Positions 18,145-26,072 of a stretch of 64,000 nt of DNA are shown here, piece by piece. The notes under the pieces were generated by a model, which was given only the letters and a program-made list of their open reading frames with translations, was not told the DNA's origin and searched no databases. This stretch comes from Rhodobacterales bacterium HTCC2255 (lineage in GTDB: Bacteria > Pseudomonadota > Alphaproteobacteria > Rhodobacterales > Rhodobacteraceae). Made by a program: the position numbers and the translations under genes. Location of the stretch: contig DS022282.1 in NCBI GenBank assembly GCA_000153745.1, positions 1,262,066-1,326,065 on the forward strand, read 5' to 3'. The first letter of the stretch is position 1; each line of letters begins with the position of its first letter.

Positions 18145-19119
18145 TTAATTTGAGCTTACAAACGCATCTGAATAAAATCTGGTCCGCCTGAGACCATTCT
18201 GCACCAATACATCACATGCATCCTTGATCATAACTTCTGACCCACATGCATATACCGTAGTTTCTTTGAGGTTTAGCCCAAGGTCTAAGACAGCATCTTG
18301 AACATAACCAAAATAAGAACCTTCTATTTTTTCTCTAGATAAGACTGGGACAAATGTATACTTAAAGTTGGCGGCCCCAAGGTCCATATACAAGTCCTCC
18401 AAAACCCTACCACCCCAGACAATGTAAATTATTTTTTCGTCCAGGCTTCCTCCTAAGCTCTCGATGATAGCTTTTATCGGTGCAATACCTGTACCCGTGG
18501 CCATTAAAACAACATTCTTAGAGTCATCCACCCTATATGAAAATGTACCTAGAGGGCCCTCAATTCGCAGAAGATCATTTTGCCTTGCCTTTGTAAACAA
18601 ATATTCACTCATCAAGCCCTCGGAAACTCTTTTTACCTGAATCTCGAGATTTCCATCTAATCTCTCAGCATTTGCCAATGAATAACTTCGGCGAATACCC
18701 TTTTCAATTAAATTAATGTACTGACCTGCAACAAATTTAAAATTTGAGTAAGGTGGCACCCTCAGAATCACTTGAAGCACATCGTTGTTGAGTAGTTTTA
18801 AACTACTAATACGGCACGGCAAAATGCGTACTGGGATATTACCAATTTCACCAAGATCTTCAACATCTAAAGACACATCGGTAACTGGCACTCTACAACA
18901 CGTAAGAATGTTACCTATTTCCTGTCCTTCGAGTGTCAACGACGCTTCGGGCTTAATCGCGAATGTTTTCCCACTTAATACAGGCGCAACACATACACCG
19001 CACCTACCACTGGTGCAACTATGCTCTATCGCAATATTATGTTTTCGTGCAGCATCCAAAATTGTTTCACCTAACCCGCACTCAAAAGCAACACCGTTGG
19101 ATAACGAAATAGTTGGCAA
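18145..19119 (-). CDS. ddhD: CDP-6-deoxy-delta-3,4-glucoseen reductase (E3)
   Basis: Electron donor to DdhC: passes electrons from NAD(P)H through FAD and a plant-type [2Fe-2S] cluster. Residues 1-90 form the ferredoxin domain with CTSGRCGVC and a downstream Cys (ILTCC); the remainder is a ferredoxin-reductase module with RRSYSLAN (FAD) and ATGTGIAPIKA (NAD). The 324-residue length is normal. The start is a TTG at 19119 with AGGGG six bases upstream; there is no nearby in-frame ATG. It precedes ddhA by nine bases. Synonyms ascD and rfbI. Confidence 0.92.
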   Translation of the reverse strand: MPTISLSNGVAFECGLGETILDAARKHNIAIEHSCTSGRCGVCVAPVLSGKTFAIKPEASLTLEGQEIGNILTCCRVPVTDVSLDVEDLGEIGNIPVRILPCRISSLKLLNNDVLQVILRVPPYSNFKFVAGQYINLIEKGIRRSYSLANAERLDGNLEIQVKRVSEGLMSEYLFTKARQNDLLRIEGPLGTFSYRVDDSKNVVLMATGTGIAPIKAIIESLGGSLDEKIIYIVWGGRVLEDLYMDLGAANFKYTFVPVLSREKIEGSYFGYVQDAVLDLGLNLKETTVYACGSEVMIKDACDVLVQNGLRRTRFYSDAFVSSN

Positions 19120-19184
19120 AAAGAACCCCTTAATTAAAAATAGTGGTCATACTCAAAGTTTTATTCGGACTCTAAAGCTAGAAT

Positions 19185-20272
19185 TCAAGTGATTTTTTTC
19201 ACAGAAATAATTTTGTTAATCATTCTTCTACAGCGTTTCTCATATAGCTCATAAGACACTATCGACAGCAAACATGTAATGCCGAATACTAGAGCAATGT
19301 TGACCGAAAGAGAGTTGGAATAACTAGCCAGGTTTAGATACTTTATTACTAGCCAATGAAAAAGATAAAAGCCAAACGATATCTCTCCAAAATATACAAA
19401 AAGCCGTCCCGCGAGCAATCGCCCTAAAAACCCACTATCAAAAGAAAAAGATAGAATAACAAATGACATTGGCAACCAATAATATGATGCATACCTATAA
19501 ACATAATCAACCTGAGAATGGAATGTTACAAATAGGGCCAACATTAAAATCGACAGCGGCTGCATGATTTGAATTAATTTATCCTTACGATCAAAAGGCA
19601 ATATATATGACCTAAGCAAATACAGAATAATGCCTATAAAAAAATCTAACACACGAAATATTGGACTAATATAGAACTGACTGTGATGAAGATTGCTAGG
19701 AAATATCGCTACCAACGAAAAGTAGGCCAGCAACACAAAAGCTATTACCAGCAATGCGTTTCTTAAATTCACCTTCAACACCAAAGGAAGGAAAAATGGG
19801 AAAATAAAGTAAAAAAAGAATTCAGTCGAAATACTCCAACCAGGAGAATTGAAGCTAAAATACACTATTTCAATCGGGATTATAGATTGAAGCATGGCCA
19901 TATCGAATCCAAAAATACCTGCATATCTCAATGGATCGTCCACAATATTAGTTGCATACAATGGGATAGATAGAACCATAGTTAACAAATAGAGCGGGTA
20001 AATTCTTGCAAACCGTTTAGTCAAAAAAAAATTACACTTTTCGTTTTAGCCGAATTGCTAAACTGTTCTTTATATACATGCGTTAGAATAAACCCACTCA
20101 AGATAAAGAAAAAACTTACTCCTATAAAACCTTCCGAAAATACAGCCGGCAAATTGAGTCCCTTTCCTTCTGGGAATTGGACTAAGGTTAAATGTGATAA
20201 AAACACAAAAACTGCGAAAACAAACCTTAAACTCGTCAAAGTATTTAATGAAGCGACATTATTACTAGCCAT
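19185..20272 (-). pseudogene. Acyltransferase-3 family membrane O-acyltransferase, interrupted by a frameshift at a T9 run
   Basis: Two adjoining frames together make one acyltransferase-3 protein (O-antigen acetylase type). The upstream part (20272-20021, 83 residues) has TSLRFVFAVFVFLSHL with the catalytic-type His and GFIGVSFFFILSGFIL; the downstream part (from about 20024) continues TKRFARIYPLYLLT and has multiple membrane helices to 19185. They meet at nine consecutive T on the coding strand (A at 20023-20031 on the plus strand). One extra T would restore a single frame reading VIFFLTKRFARIYP. It could be a broken gene, a slipped-strand switch, transcriptional slippage or a base-calling error. 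Confidence 0.8.
20023..20031 (-). repeat. Homopolymer T9 (coding strand) at the acyltransferase frame break
   Basis: Nine A on the plus strand, T9 in the coding direction. With nine T the first frame ends in TGA at the run; ten T joins both halves; eight T runs into TAA two codons later. The run is long enough for slipped-strand mispairing. Confidence 0.9.
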
Positions 20273-20454
20273 TTAAACTTTTCCTGTTTCTCAAAAACCG
20301 ATACTGAGTTTACTGTTGAAGCCCCCAGCAAGCCAAACTCAATTGCTCAGAGTATATTTTTATCAAATTTTAAATATGAACACCTGACTTTGATTATCTT
20401 CAATAACGTAATCCATCTATTAGCTATAGAAAATTTCACTTCAAAAGCCCATTT

Positions 20455-21462
20455 TCATTTCTGGAGATACCACTCTACAAATTTTTCAATGCCATCTTCG
20501 ATTGAAGTGCTTGGCCTGAAGTCGCATAATGATGCCAGCGGATCAATATTGGCATAAGTCACTGGGACATCCCCTGGCTGCATTGGTAAAAGATTTTCAA
20601 CTGCTTTCTTTCCAACAGAATTCTCAATTGCATTAATGAAACGCCTTAATGTGACCGGGTTGTTGTTCCCTATATTGAGTACCTGAAATGGAGCCTTGGC
20701 ATTTGTAATATTGTTAGACACACAGGCTGGCTTGTGGTCAATTAGCTTAATGATGCCGTCAATAATGTCATCTATATACGTAAAATCGCGCAACATATCC
20801 CCCGAATTAAACACGTCAATGGACACGCCGTCATTAATGGATTTTGTGAAACTATAGTACGCCATATCTGGACGGCCATATGGTCCATAGACAGTAAAGA
20901 ATCTGAGGCCAGTACATGGAATACTGAATAGATGACTATATGAATGAGCTAAAAGTTCATTTGATTTTTTTGTAGCAGCATAAAGACTAATCGGATAGTC
21001 AGTATTATCATCAGTACTAAAAGGCTGCTTAATATTCATACCATAAACTGAACTTGATGACGCAAAAAGTAAATGCTCAATTTTAAAATTCCTACAACAT
21101 TCTAAAATATTGGAAAAGCCCACTAGATTTGAATTTATATACGCCTGTGGATTTTTTAAGGAATACCGAACGCCTGCCTGAGCTGCCAAGTTGACTACAA
21201 TATCAAAGCTATGATCTTTAAATAACTTCCCCAAGGTGACTTCGTTGGAGATATCCAATTCAAAAAATCGATAGGCCTCTTCTATTTTATGTTTACTAAC
21301 AAATTCATTTAAAACTTCCAGCCTATCGAGCTTTAGTTTTACGTCATAGTAGTCATTGAGGTTATCTATACCCACAACTTGAAATCCAAACTTAAGTAAT
21401 TCGCTAGTTAGATGAAACCCGATAAACCCCGCCGATCCTGTAACAAGAACTTTCTTTATCAT
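20455..21462 (-). CDS. UDP-glucuronate 4-epimerase-like SDR
   Basis: Extended SDR, 335 residues, with GSAGFIGFHL (NAD loop), IDNLNDYYDVKLK (a segment typical of UDP-glucuronate 4-epimerases), ASSSSVYG and YAATKK (Tyr and Lys). It would convert UDP-glucuronate to UDP-galacturonate. The gene begins directly after the stop of ugd with no gap, which supplies exactly that substrate. The alternative is another UDP-hexose 4-epimerase activity, but the NDYYD segment favours the uronate. It acts in the cytoplasm, feeding the polysaccharide. Confidence 0.88.
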   Translation of the reverse strand: MIKKVLVTGSAGFIGFHLTSELLKFGFQVVGIDNLNDYYDVKLKLDRLEVLNEFVSKHKIEEAYRFFELDISNEVTLGKLFKDHSFDIVVNLAAQAGVRYSLKNPQAYINSNLVGFSNILECCRNFKIEHLLFASSSSVYGMNIKQPFSTDDNTDYPISLYAATKKSNELLAHSYSHLFSIPCTGLRFFTVYGPYGRPDMAYYSFTKSINDGVSIDVFNSGDMLRDFTYIDDIIDGIIKLIDHKPACVSNNITNAKAPFQVLNIGNNNPVTLRRFINAIENSVGKKAVENLLPMQPGDVPVTYANIDPLASLCDFRPSTSIEDGIEKFVEWYLQK

Positions 21463-22641
21463 TTAATTTTCACCAAAAATATCACGACTGAATAACTTTT
21501 CTTTTACCTCTATTAAATCCTCTGAATACCTGTTCGCTAAAATTATTTCTGAAACTGATGTAAACTCATCAAGGGATTTGATTACTTTTGAACCATAAAA
21601 AAGAGCCTCATTAAAGGAAGGCTCGTAAACAACAACCTTAATACCTTTAGCCTTAATACGCTTCATAACCCCCTGTATCGCCGACGACCTAAAATTATCA
21701 CTTCCCTCTTTCATAACGAGGCGATAAAAACCAACAACTTCTGGGTTTTTCTTAATAATTTCGTCCGCGATAACATCTTTACGCGTGCTATTTGAAGAGA
21801 CAATTGCTTGAATTAAAGCCTGAGGAACATTCTCGTAGTTGGCCAAAAGCTGTTTAGTGTCTTTTGGAAGGCAATATCCACCATAACCAAAGGATGGGTT
21901 GTTATAACCCTTGCCTATTCGCTCATCCAGGCACACGCCATTGATGATGCCCTTTGCATCCAATTCATGAGCCAGTGCATAGGAATCAAGCTCATTGAAG
22001 AACGATACCCTCATTGCTAAGTAGGTGTTAGCATAGAGCTTGACCGCCTCCGCCTCGGTTGAGCGGATAAATAACGTCTCAATATCCTTCTTTTCAGCAC
22101 CCTCAACTAAGAGGTCAGCAAAGGCTATACCCGCCGTAAGCTGGCTTCCCACAATAATGCGTGACGGGTAAAGGTTATCCTTTAGTGCCTGACCTTCTCG
22201 CAAGAACTCGGGCGAAAAGATCACACGGTTTGTCTTATGATTTTCTTGTAGTGATTTTGTATGCCCCACTGGGATGGTGGACTTAATGATGACTAGTGCA
22301 TCTGTGTTTAGCTCCATAGCATCACTTACCACACTATCTACAGTGCTGGTATCAAATCGGTTCGTACTAGGGTCATAGTCGGTAGGCGTTGCCACCACCA
22401 CAAAGTCAGCACCACTGTAGGCTACCCGCTTATCTAGTGTAGCTGTCAGACTTAGCTCTTTATCGGCTAAAAAGGCCTCAATCTCGGCGTCAGCGACAGT
22501 GGATTGCCTATTAATAATCTTTTCAACCCTTGAAGCGTCCACGTCAAGCACAACCACATCGTTGTGCTGGGCAAGTAACACAGAGAGGGACATACCTACG
22601 TAACCTGAACCCACAACAGTGATTTTCGTTTTGTTAGTCAT
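21463..22641 (-). CDS. ugd: UDP-glucose 6-dehydrogenase
   Basis: Oxidises UDP-glucose twice with NAD to UDP-glucuronate. The N-terminal Rossmann motif VVGSGYVGMSL, KSTIPVGHT, FSPEFLREGQAL and the catalytic-cysteine loop FGYGGYCLPKDTKQL are all present. The 392-residue length matches the shorter bacterial Ugd class. It is followed without a gap by the 4-epimerase gene, and galU lies 120 bases upstream, so UDP-glucose, UDP-GlcA and UDP-GalA form one supply line. Confidence 0.95.
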   Translation of the reverse strand: MTNKTKITVVGSGYVGMSLSVLLAQHNDVVVLDVDASRVEKIINRQSTVADAEIEAFLADKELSLTATLDKRVAYSGADFVVVATPTDYDPSTNRFDTSTVDSVVSDAMELNTDALVIIKSTIPVGHTKSLQENHKTNRVIFSPEFLREGQALKDNLYPSRIIVGSQLTAGIAFADLLVEGAEKKDIETLFIRSTEAEAVKLYANTYLAMRVSFFNELDSYALAHELDAKGIINGVCLDERIGKGYNNPSFGYGGYCLPKDTKQLLANYENVPQALIQAIVSSNSTRKDVIADEIIKKNPEVVGFYRLVMKEGSDNFRSSAIQGVMKRIKAKGIKVVVYEPSFNEALFYGSKVIKSLDEFTSVSEIILANRYSEDLIEVKEKLFSRDIFGEN

Positions 22642-22761
22642 ATTTAGAACTTTAATGTAATGTTAATCGTTTGATTTACTGTGGGATTTTATAACTAAAC
22701 TTTGTTTTTTATAGACACCAGAAACTACCCTTTAAAATACGTGAAGCGCTTTTATCTAATA

Positions 22762-23673
22762 CTAAAAATCATCATCGTTTAGTTTATTCATTAATGCGTA
22801 TATTTTTGTTCTTGTTTTTGGGTCTTGCATACCAACTAATAGATTTGCAGCTAAGAACCCATGTTTATTGCCACAATCAAATATATGTGCGTCTGTCAAA
22901 ACAGCATTTAAACTTTTTTTAGTTAAAAGTTTAAATAACGCATCAGTTAATTGTATTTCACCACCTACGCCAGGATTAATATCTTCAAGAAAATTAAATA
23001 ATTGTGGAGGCAAAATATAACGCCCCAAAAGAGCTAAATTGGACGGAGCATTTTGAGGTTCTGGCTTTTCAATCAAAGCTTTTAGGGGAGCGCTCTCAAA
23101 CTCATTTATATTTTTTTTACTCATTTCGACTATACCATATTTGTCAGTATCGTCGAAATCTATACGTTCAACCATAACCTGACCGATACCAGTCTTGTTC
23201 CAAGCTTTCATTAAATGAGAAAAGCTAAAGTTTTTTTGACGATTTTTCCTGTCTACAATTAAGACATCTGGAAGCAGGACAGCAAAAGCTTCATCATTTA
23301 TGAGATGCTTTGCACATAAAATTGCATGACCTAAACCTAACGCATCAGCTTGTCGTATTGAAGATATCTTAACGTAATCTGGGATAATTTTTACTATATC
23401 CTCAAGGATCTTATTTTTTCCTTTTTTTACTAATCTATGTTCTAGTTCGTAATGTGCATCAAAATGATTTTCAATTGCTTCTTTTCCACTTCGGGTTACG
23501 AAAATAATTTCACGAATACCGCCATCAATAGCTTCTTTGACCACATGTTCAATTATAGGCCTATCATAAATCGGCAAAAGCTCTTTTGGAATTGCCTTTG
23601 TCGCTGGTAGCATTCGAGTTCCTAACCCAGCTACTGGTATTACTGCTTTATATACTGGCTTTATACAATTCAC
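22762..23673 (-). CDS. galU: UTP-glucose-1-phosphate uridylyltransferase
   Basis: Produces UDP-glucose for ugd and galE. It shows AVIPVAGLGTRMLPATKAIPKELLPI, split here as the GLGTRMLP loop and the KELLPI lysine segment, then FVTRSGKEAIENHFD and LPDVLI (the metal site) and GEIQLTDAL. The 303-residue length is usual. No ATG lies near the start; GTG at 23673 appears to be used. It follows the MarR-type regulator gene by 38 bases and is probably in the same transcript. Confidence 0.94.
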   Translation of the reverse strand: MNCIKPVYKAVIPVAGLGTRMLPATKAIPKELLPIYDRPIIEHVVKEAIDGGIREIIFVTRSGKEAIENHFDAHYELEHRLVKKGKNKILEDIVKIIPDYVKISSIRQADALGLGHAILCAKHLINDEAFAVLLPDVLIVDRKNRQKNFSFSHLMKAWNKTGIGQVMVERIDFDDTDKYGIVEMSKKNINEFESAPLKALIEKPEPQNAPSNLALLGRYILPPQLFNFLEDINPGVGGEIQLTDALFKLLTKKSLNAVLTDAHIFDCGNKHGFLAANLLVGMQDPKTRTKIYALMNKLNDDDF

Positions 23674-23711
23674 TTTATTTCACCATTAGGCATCTAAAAA
23701 ACCAATCATTA

Positions 23712-24077
23712 TCAAATATCTTTTTGTTTATCATGTGAAACATTACCAACACTTTTTTCTAGTAAATCAATTTCTTCTTTAAGTAATTTAAACTCTAGCT
23801 TTTTACGAATAAGAAATTGGTTAGCAATTAAGGATTTTTCGCGTATACCTTTTGGTGTCAATAAATAAAAATAACGAGACTTTTGTGAATTTTCTTTAAA
23901 ATTTGAGAGCTTAACGTAACCCTTATCAATTAGTGATGTTAAAAGATAATATGCAGATCCATGAGAAATTCCAATATTTTTAGCAATTTCCCTCGTAGTC
24001 AATTGAGGGTTATCATTTATTATCTGAAACACTCTTAACTTTGCGTCTTCTTGATGCTCTTTACGACGACTAGCCAT
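23712..24077 (-). CDS. EPS-associated MarR-family transcriptional regulator
   Basis: Winged-helix DNA-binding protein of 121 residues. The helix-turn-helix is at about 24-60 (LTTREIAKNIGISHGSAYYLL) and the wing follows with SRYFYLLTPKGI; the C-terminal part is a charged helix. It resembles the small MarR-type regulators found at the head of exopolysaccharide operons. The gene opens the leftward polysaccharide unit and faces an RfaH-like gene across a 326-base control region with a perfect palindrome, so autoregulation is likely. Its leader carries an ops-like octamer. Confidence 0.82.
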   Translation of the reverse strand: MASRRKEHQEDAKLRVFQIINDNPQLTTREIAKNIGISHGSAYYLLTSLIDKGYVKLSNFKENSQKSRYFYLLTPKGIREKSLIANQFLIRKKLEFKLLKEEIDLLEKSVGNVSHDKQKDI

Positions 24078-24082
24078 ATATA

Positions 24083-24090
24083 GCTACCGC
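24083..24090 (-). promoter_or_regulatory. ops-like element (core GCGGTAGC) in the marR-type leader
   Basis: On the minus strand the leader reads TGTGCGGTAGCTATAT just before the marR ATG (24077). GCGGTAGC is the core of the E. coli ops sequence (GGCGGTAGCGT) that recruits RfaH. A strong hairpin sits directly upstream and an RfaH homologue is encoded divergently. Placement only five bases before the start codon is unusual for ops. Confidence 0.45.
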
Positions 24091-24116
24091 ACAAGCCTTT
24101 GGGACAAAGCCTTGTG
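24090..24116 (-). promoter_or_regulatory. Leader hairpin upstream of the ops-like octamer
   Basis: Arms of 12 bases at 24090-24101 and 24105-24116 pair at 11 of 12 positions around a 3-base loop. In the marR transcript this hairpin immediately precedes GCGGTAGC. There is no T tract, so it is not a simple terminator; it could be a pause hairpin. Confidence 0.6.
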
Positions 24117-24183
24117 AATATAATATAAAATTTGATTTTGTTATTTGCATAACATTCAAAATTGAACATGCGTATATGTACAA

Positions 24184-24196
24184 CCATTGTCAATGG
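24184..24196. promoter_or_regulatory. Candidate operator, palindrome CCATTGTCAATGG
   Basis: Perfect inverted repeat of 6 bases with a single central base, about 107 bases upstream of the marR-type start and 207 upstream of the rfaH-like start. On the minus strand it contains TTGACA, so a bound repressor could block a leftward promoter. The assignment to the adjacent MarR protein is inference. Confidence 0.45.
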
Positions 24197-24292
24197 TGTT
24201 TTTATATTATTATGAGACTATATATACATATATTATATACAAGATAGTATGTTATCTACTTATGGTTGAAATATTTTTTAATCTTAAACATC

Positions 24293-24320
24293 TTGACAAA
24301 AAAAATCAAAATAATATTAT
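24293..24320 (+). promoter_or_regulatory. Sigma-70-type promoter for the rfaH-like gene
   Basis: TTGACA (24293-24298), 16-base spacer, TATTAT (24315-24320). Transcription would start near 24327, leaving a leader of roughly 75 bases before the ATG at 24404, with AAAAAGG as ribosome site. Confidence 0.6.
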
Positions 24321-24403
24321 TTATTCATTCTTTTTACAGGAATATTAAATACTATTATCTATTTATGTTCAAATATGAACAATAATTAAAAAGGTATATT
24401 AAC

Positions 24404-24904
24404 ATGTCAAAAGAGTGGTTCATTTTACAATTTAAACCAAATTCACATCACCAAGCTACAAAAAATTTAACCCGCCAAGGGTTTGAAACGTTTTTACCCT
24501 TAACCGATATTACTTCACGAAAAACATCCAGATTTATAAATACTACTCGACCACTATTTCCAGGCTACATGTTCATTACGTTTGATAGAACAAAACCTGA
24601 ATGGCATAAAATAAATAATACTTATGGTGTATCACGACTAGTTACCTTTAATTCTAATCTTAAATCAATCCCAACCACACTTGTTGAAAACTTAATGGTA
24701 AGATGCGATTTATCAAGTAAGATACTCCCTGTAGAAAATTTAAAAAAAGGTGACCAAGTTAAAATTTTACATGGCCCTTTTGCAAACTTTATCGCTACAG
24801 TTGAAACTTATGAAACGGATCAACGCATTTGGGTTTTAATGGACTTAATGAGCAGAAAAACAAAGATACAAACTCCTTTAGATGCCCTTGAATTATCAAA
24901 TTGA
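24404..24904 (+). CDS. RfaH-like NusG-family antiterminator
   Basis: 166-residue NusG paralogue. Residues 1-100 form the NGN domain (EWFILQFKPNSHHQATKNL, then the RPLFPGYMFITFD strand-loop typical of RfaH/NusG), and the C-terminal part from about 110 is a KOW domain (KKGDQVKILHGPFANFIATV). Such paralogues bind RNA polymerase at ops sites in long polysaccharide operons and suppress Rho and hairpin termination. It stands divergent from a MarR-type gene whose leader has an ops-like octamer, and convergent with galE (20-base gap). The housekeeping NusG is expected elsewhere with secE and rplK, which are absent here. Confidence 0.85.
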   Translation: MSKEWFILQFKPNSHHQATKNLTRQGFETFLPLTDITSRKTSRFINTTRPLFPGYMFITFDRTKPEWHKINNTYGVSRLVTFNSNLKSIPTTLVENLMVRCDLSSKILPVENLKKGDQVKILHGPFANFIATVETYETDQRIWVLMDLMSRKTKIQTPLDALELSN

Positions 24905-24924
24905 AATATTCTAATAAAATTTAA

Positions 24925-25938
24925 TTATTTAATACCATAACCATTTGGGTTGAGTTTCTGCCATCGCCAAGTATCCTCACAAATATTATTTATATTTCTT
25001 TCTGGTTTCCAACTTGTTTTCTCAAATGCCTTTGAAGAATCCGCCCAAAAAGCAGCAAGGTCTCCTTCACGTCGAGGTAAATATTTAAATTTAATTGGAA
25101 CGCCAGATATCTCTTCAAAGTTACTCACTAATTCAAGAACAGTTGTACTTTTCCCAGCTCCAATATTTAACACGTCAAACATATCGAGTTTATTTTGATT
25201 TAAAGCACCTATATGCGCCAGAGCTAAATCTACGACATGGATATAATCCCTTGCTCCAGTTCCATCTGATGTATCATATTCATTGCCAAAAATATTTAAA
25301 TGTTCACGACGGCCACCAGCCACCTGAGCAATATACGGCATTAAATTATTTGGTATTCCAATTGGTTCTTCCCCAATTTGACCAGATTCATGAGCTCCTA
25401 CAGGGTTAAAATACCTGAGTATAACTCCTTTACGATTTGTATCTACTTCAGTCCAATCATTGATTATATTCTCGATTATCAACTTTGTGCGCCCATATGG
25501 ATTCACTGGATTAGTTGGGTGTTCTTCATCGTATGGTAGATATTGCGGCTTACCATAAACAGTAGCTGATGATGAAAAAACAATTTTATTACAACCTGCT
25601 TTAGACATAGCCGTAAGCAACGAAACAGAACCACCAACGTTTACATCATAGTACATCAATGGGTTTGCAACACTTTCACCAACAGCCTTCAACCCAGCAA
25701 AATGAATAACTGAATCTGGTTTAAAAGTATTAAAAATTTTATCTAATGCATTTGCATCGCGAATATCTGCATTTGTAAATTGCAACTCACAATTGGTTAT
25801 AAGTCGAACTCGCTCAAGTGAAGTCTCATGTCCATTCGAGAGATTATCTATTACAAAAACTTCATGACCAGCTTTTAAAAGCTCAACACATGTATGACTA
25901 CCAATATAACCGGCACCGCCTGTTACGAGAACTCTCAT
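24925..25938 (-). CDS. galE: UDP-glucose 4-epimerase
   Basis: Interconverts UDP-glucose and UDP-galactose with tightly bound NAD. It shows GGAGYIGSHTCVELL, IDNLSNGH, HFAGLKAVGES, FSSSATVYGKPQYLPYDE and YGRTK, then RYFNPVGAH and NIGAGKSTTV. The 337-residue length is standard. It is transcribed toward the rfaH-like gene from its own promoter region, shared with the divergent glutaryl-CoA dehydrogenase gene (134-base gap). It rounds off the sugar-nucleotide supply of the polysaccharide locus. Confidence 0.96.
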   Translation of the reverse strand: MRVLVTGGAGYIGSHTCVELLKAGHEVFVIDNLSNGHETSLERVRLITNCELQFTNADIRDANALDKIFNTFKPDSVIHFAGLKAVGESVANPLMYYDVNVGGSVSLLTAMSKAGCNKIVFSSSATVYGKPQYLPYDEEHPTNPVNPYGRTKLIIENIINDWTEVDTNRKGVILRYFNPVGAHESGQIGEEPIGIPNNLMPYIAQVAGGRREHLNIFGNEYDTSDGTGARDYIHVVDLALAHIGALNQNKLDMFDVLNIGAGKSTTVLELVSNFEEISGVPIKFKYLPRREGDLAAFWADSSKAFEKTSWKPERNINNICEDTWRWQKLNPNGYGIK

Positions 25939-26072
25939 ATTAATTTTCCATTGTAGTTATTTATCAATTTTAAAAATTACACTTAGCTATTTAAAAAAAT
26001 ATATTCCAGAAGAATTGCCGCATTGCCAATTTTGATTTAAACTATAAATATAAAAAAACAAAAGAATATATC

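Larger units (their letters stand above)
24078..24403. promoter_or_regulatory. Divergent control region between the marR-type and rfaH-like genes
   Basis: 326 bases, very AT-rich, with no gene. From left to right it holds the marR leader with an ops-like octamer (24083-24090) and a hairpin (24090-24116), a perfect 6-1-6 palindrome CCATTGTCAATGG (24184-24196) overlapping a minus-strand TTGACA, an AT-alternating tract (about 24220-24240), and a plus-strand promoter (24293-24320). It is the head of the polysaccharide locus. Confidence 0.75.

Noticed and set aside
24205-24245. Alternating AT tract as a replication origin or attachment site
   Set aside because: Simple low-complexity AT sequence without DnaA boxes, flanking repeats or an integrase gene.
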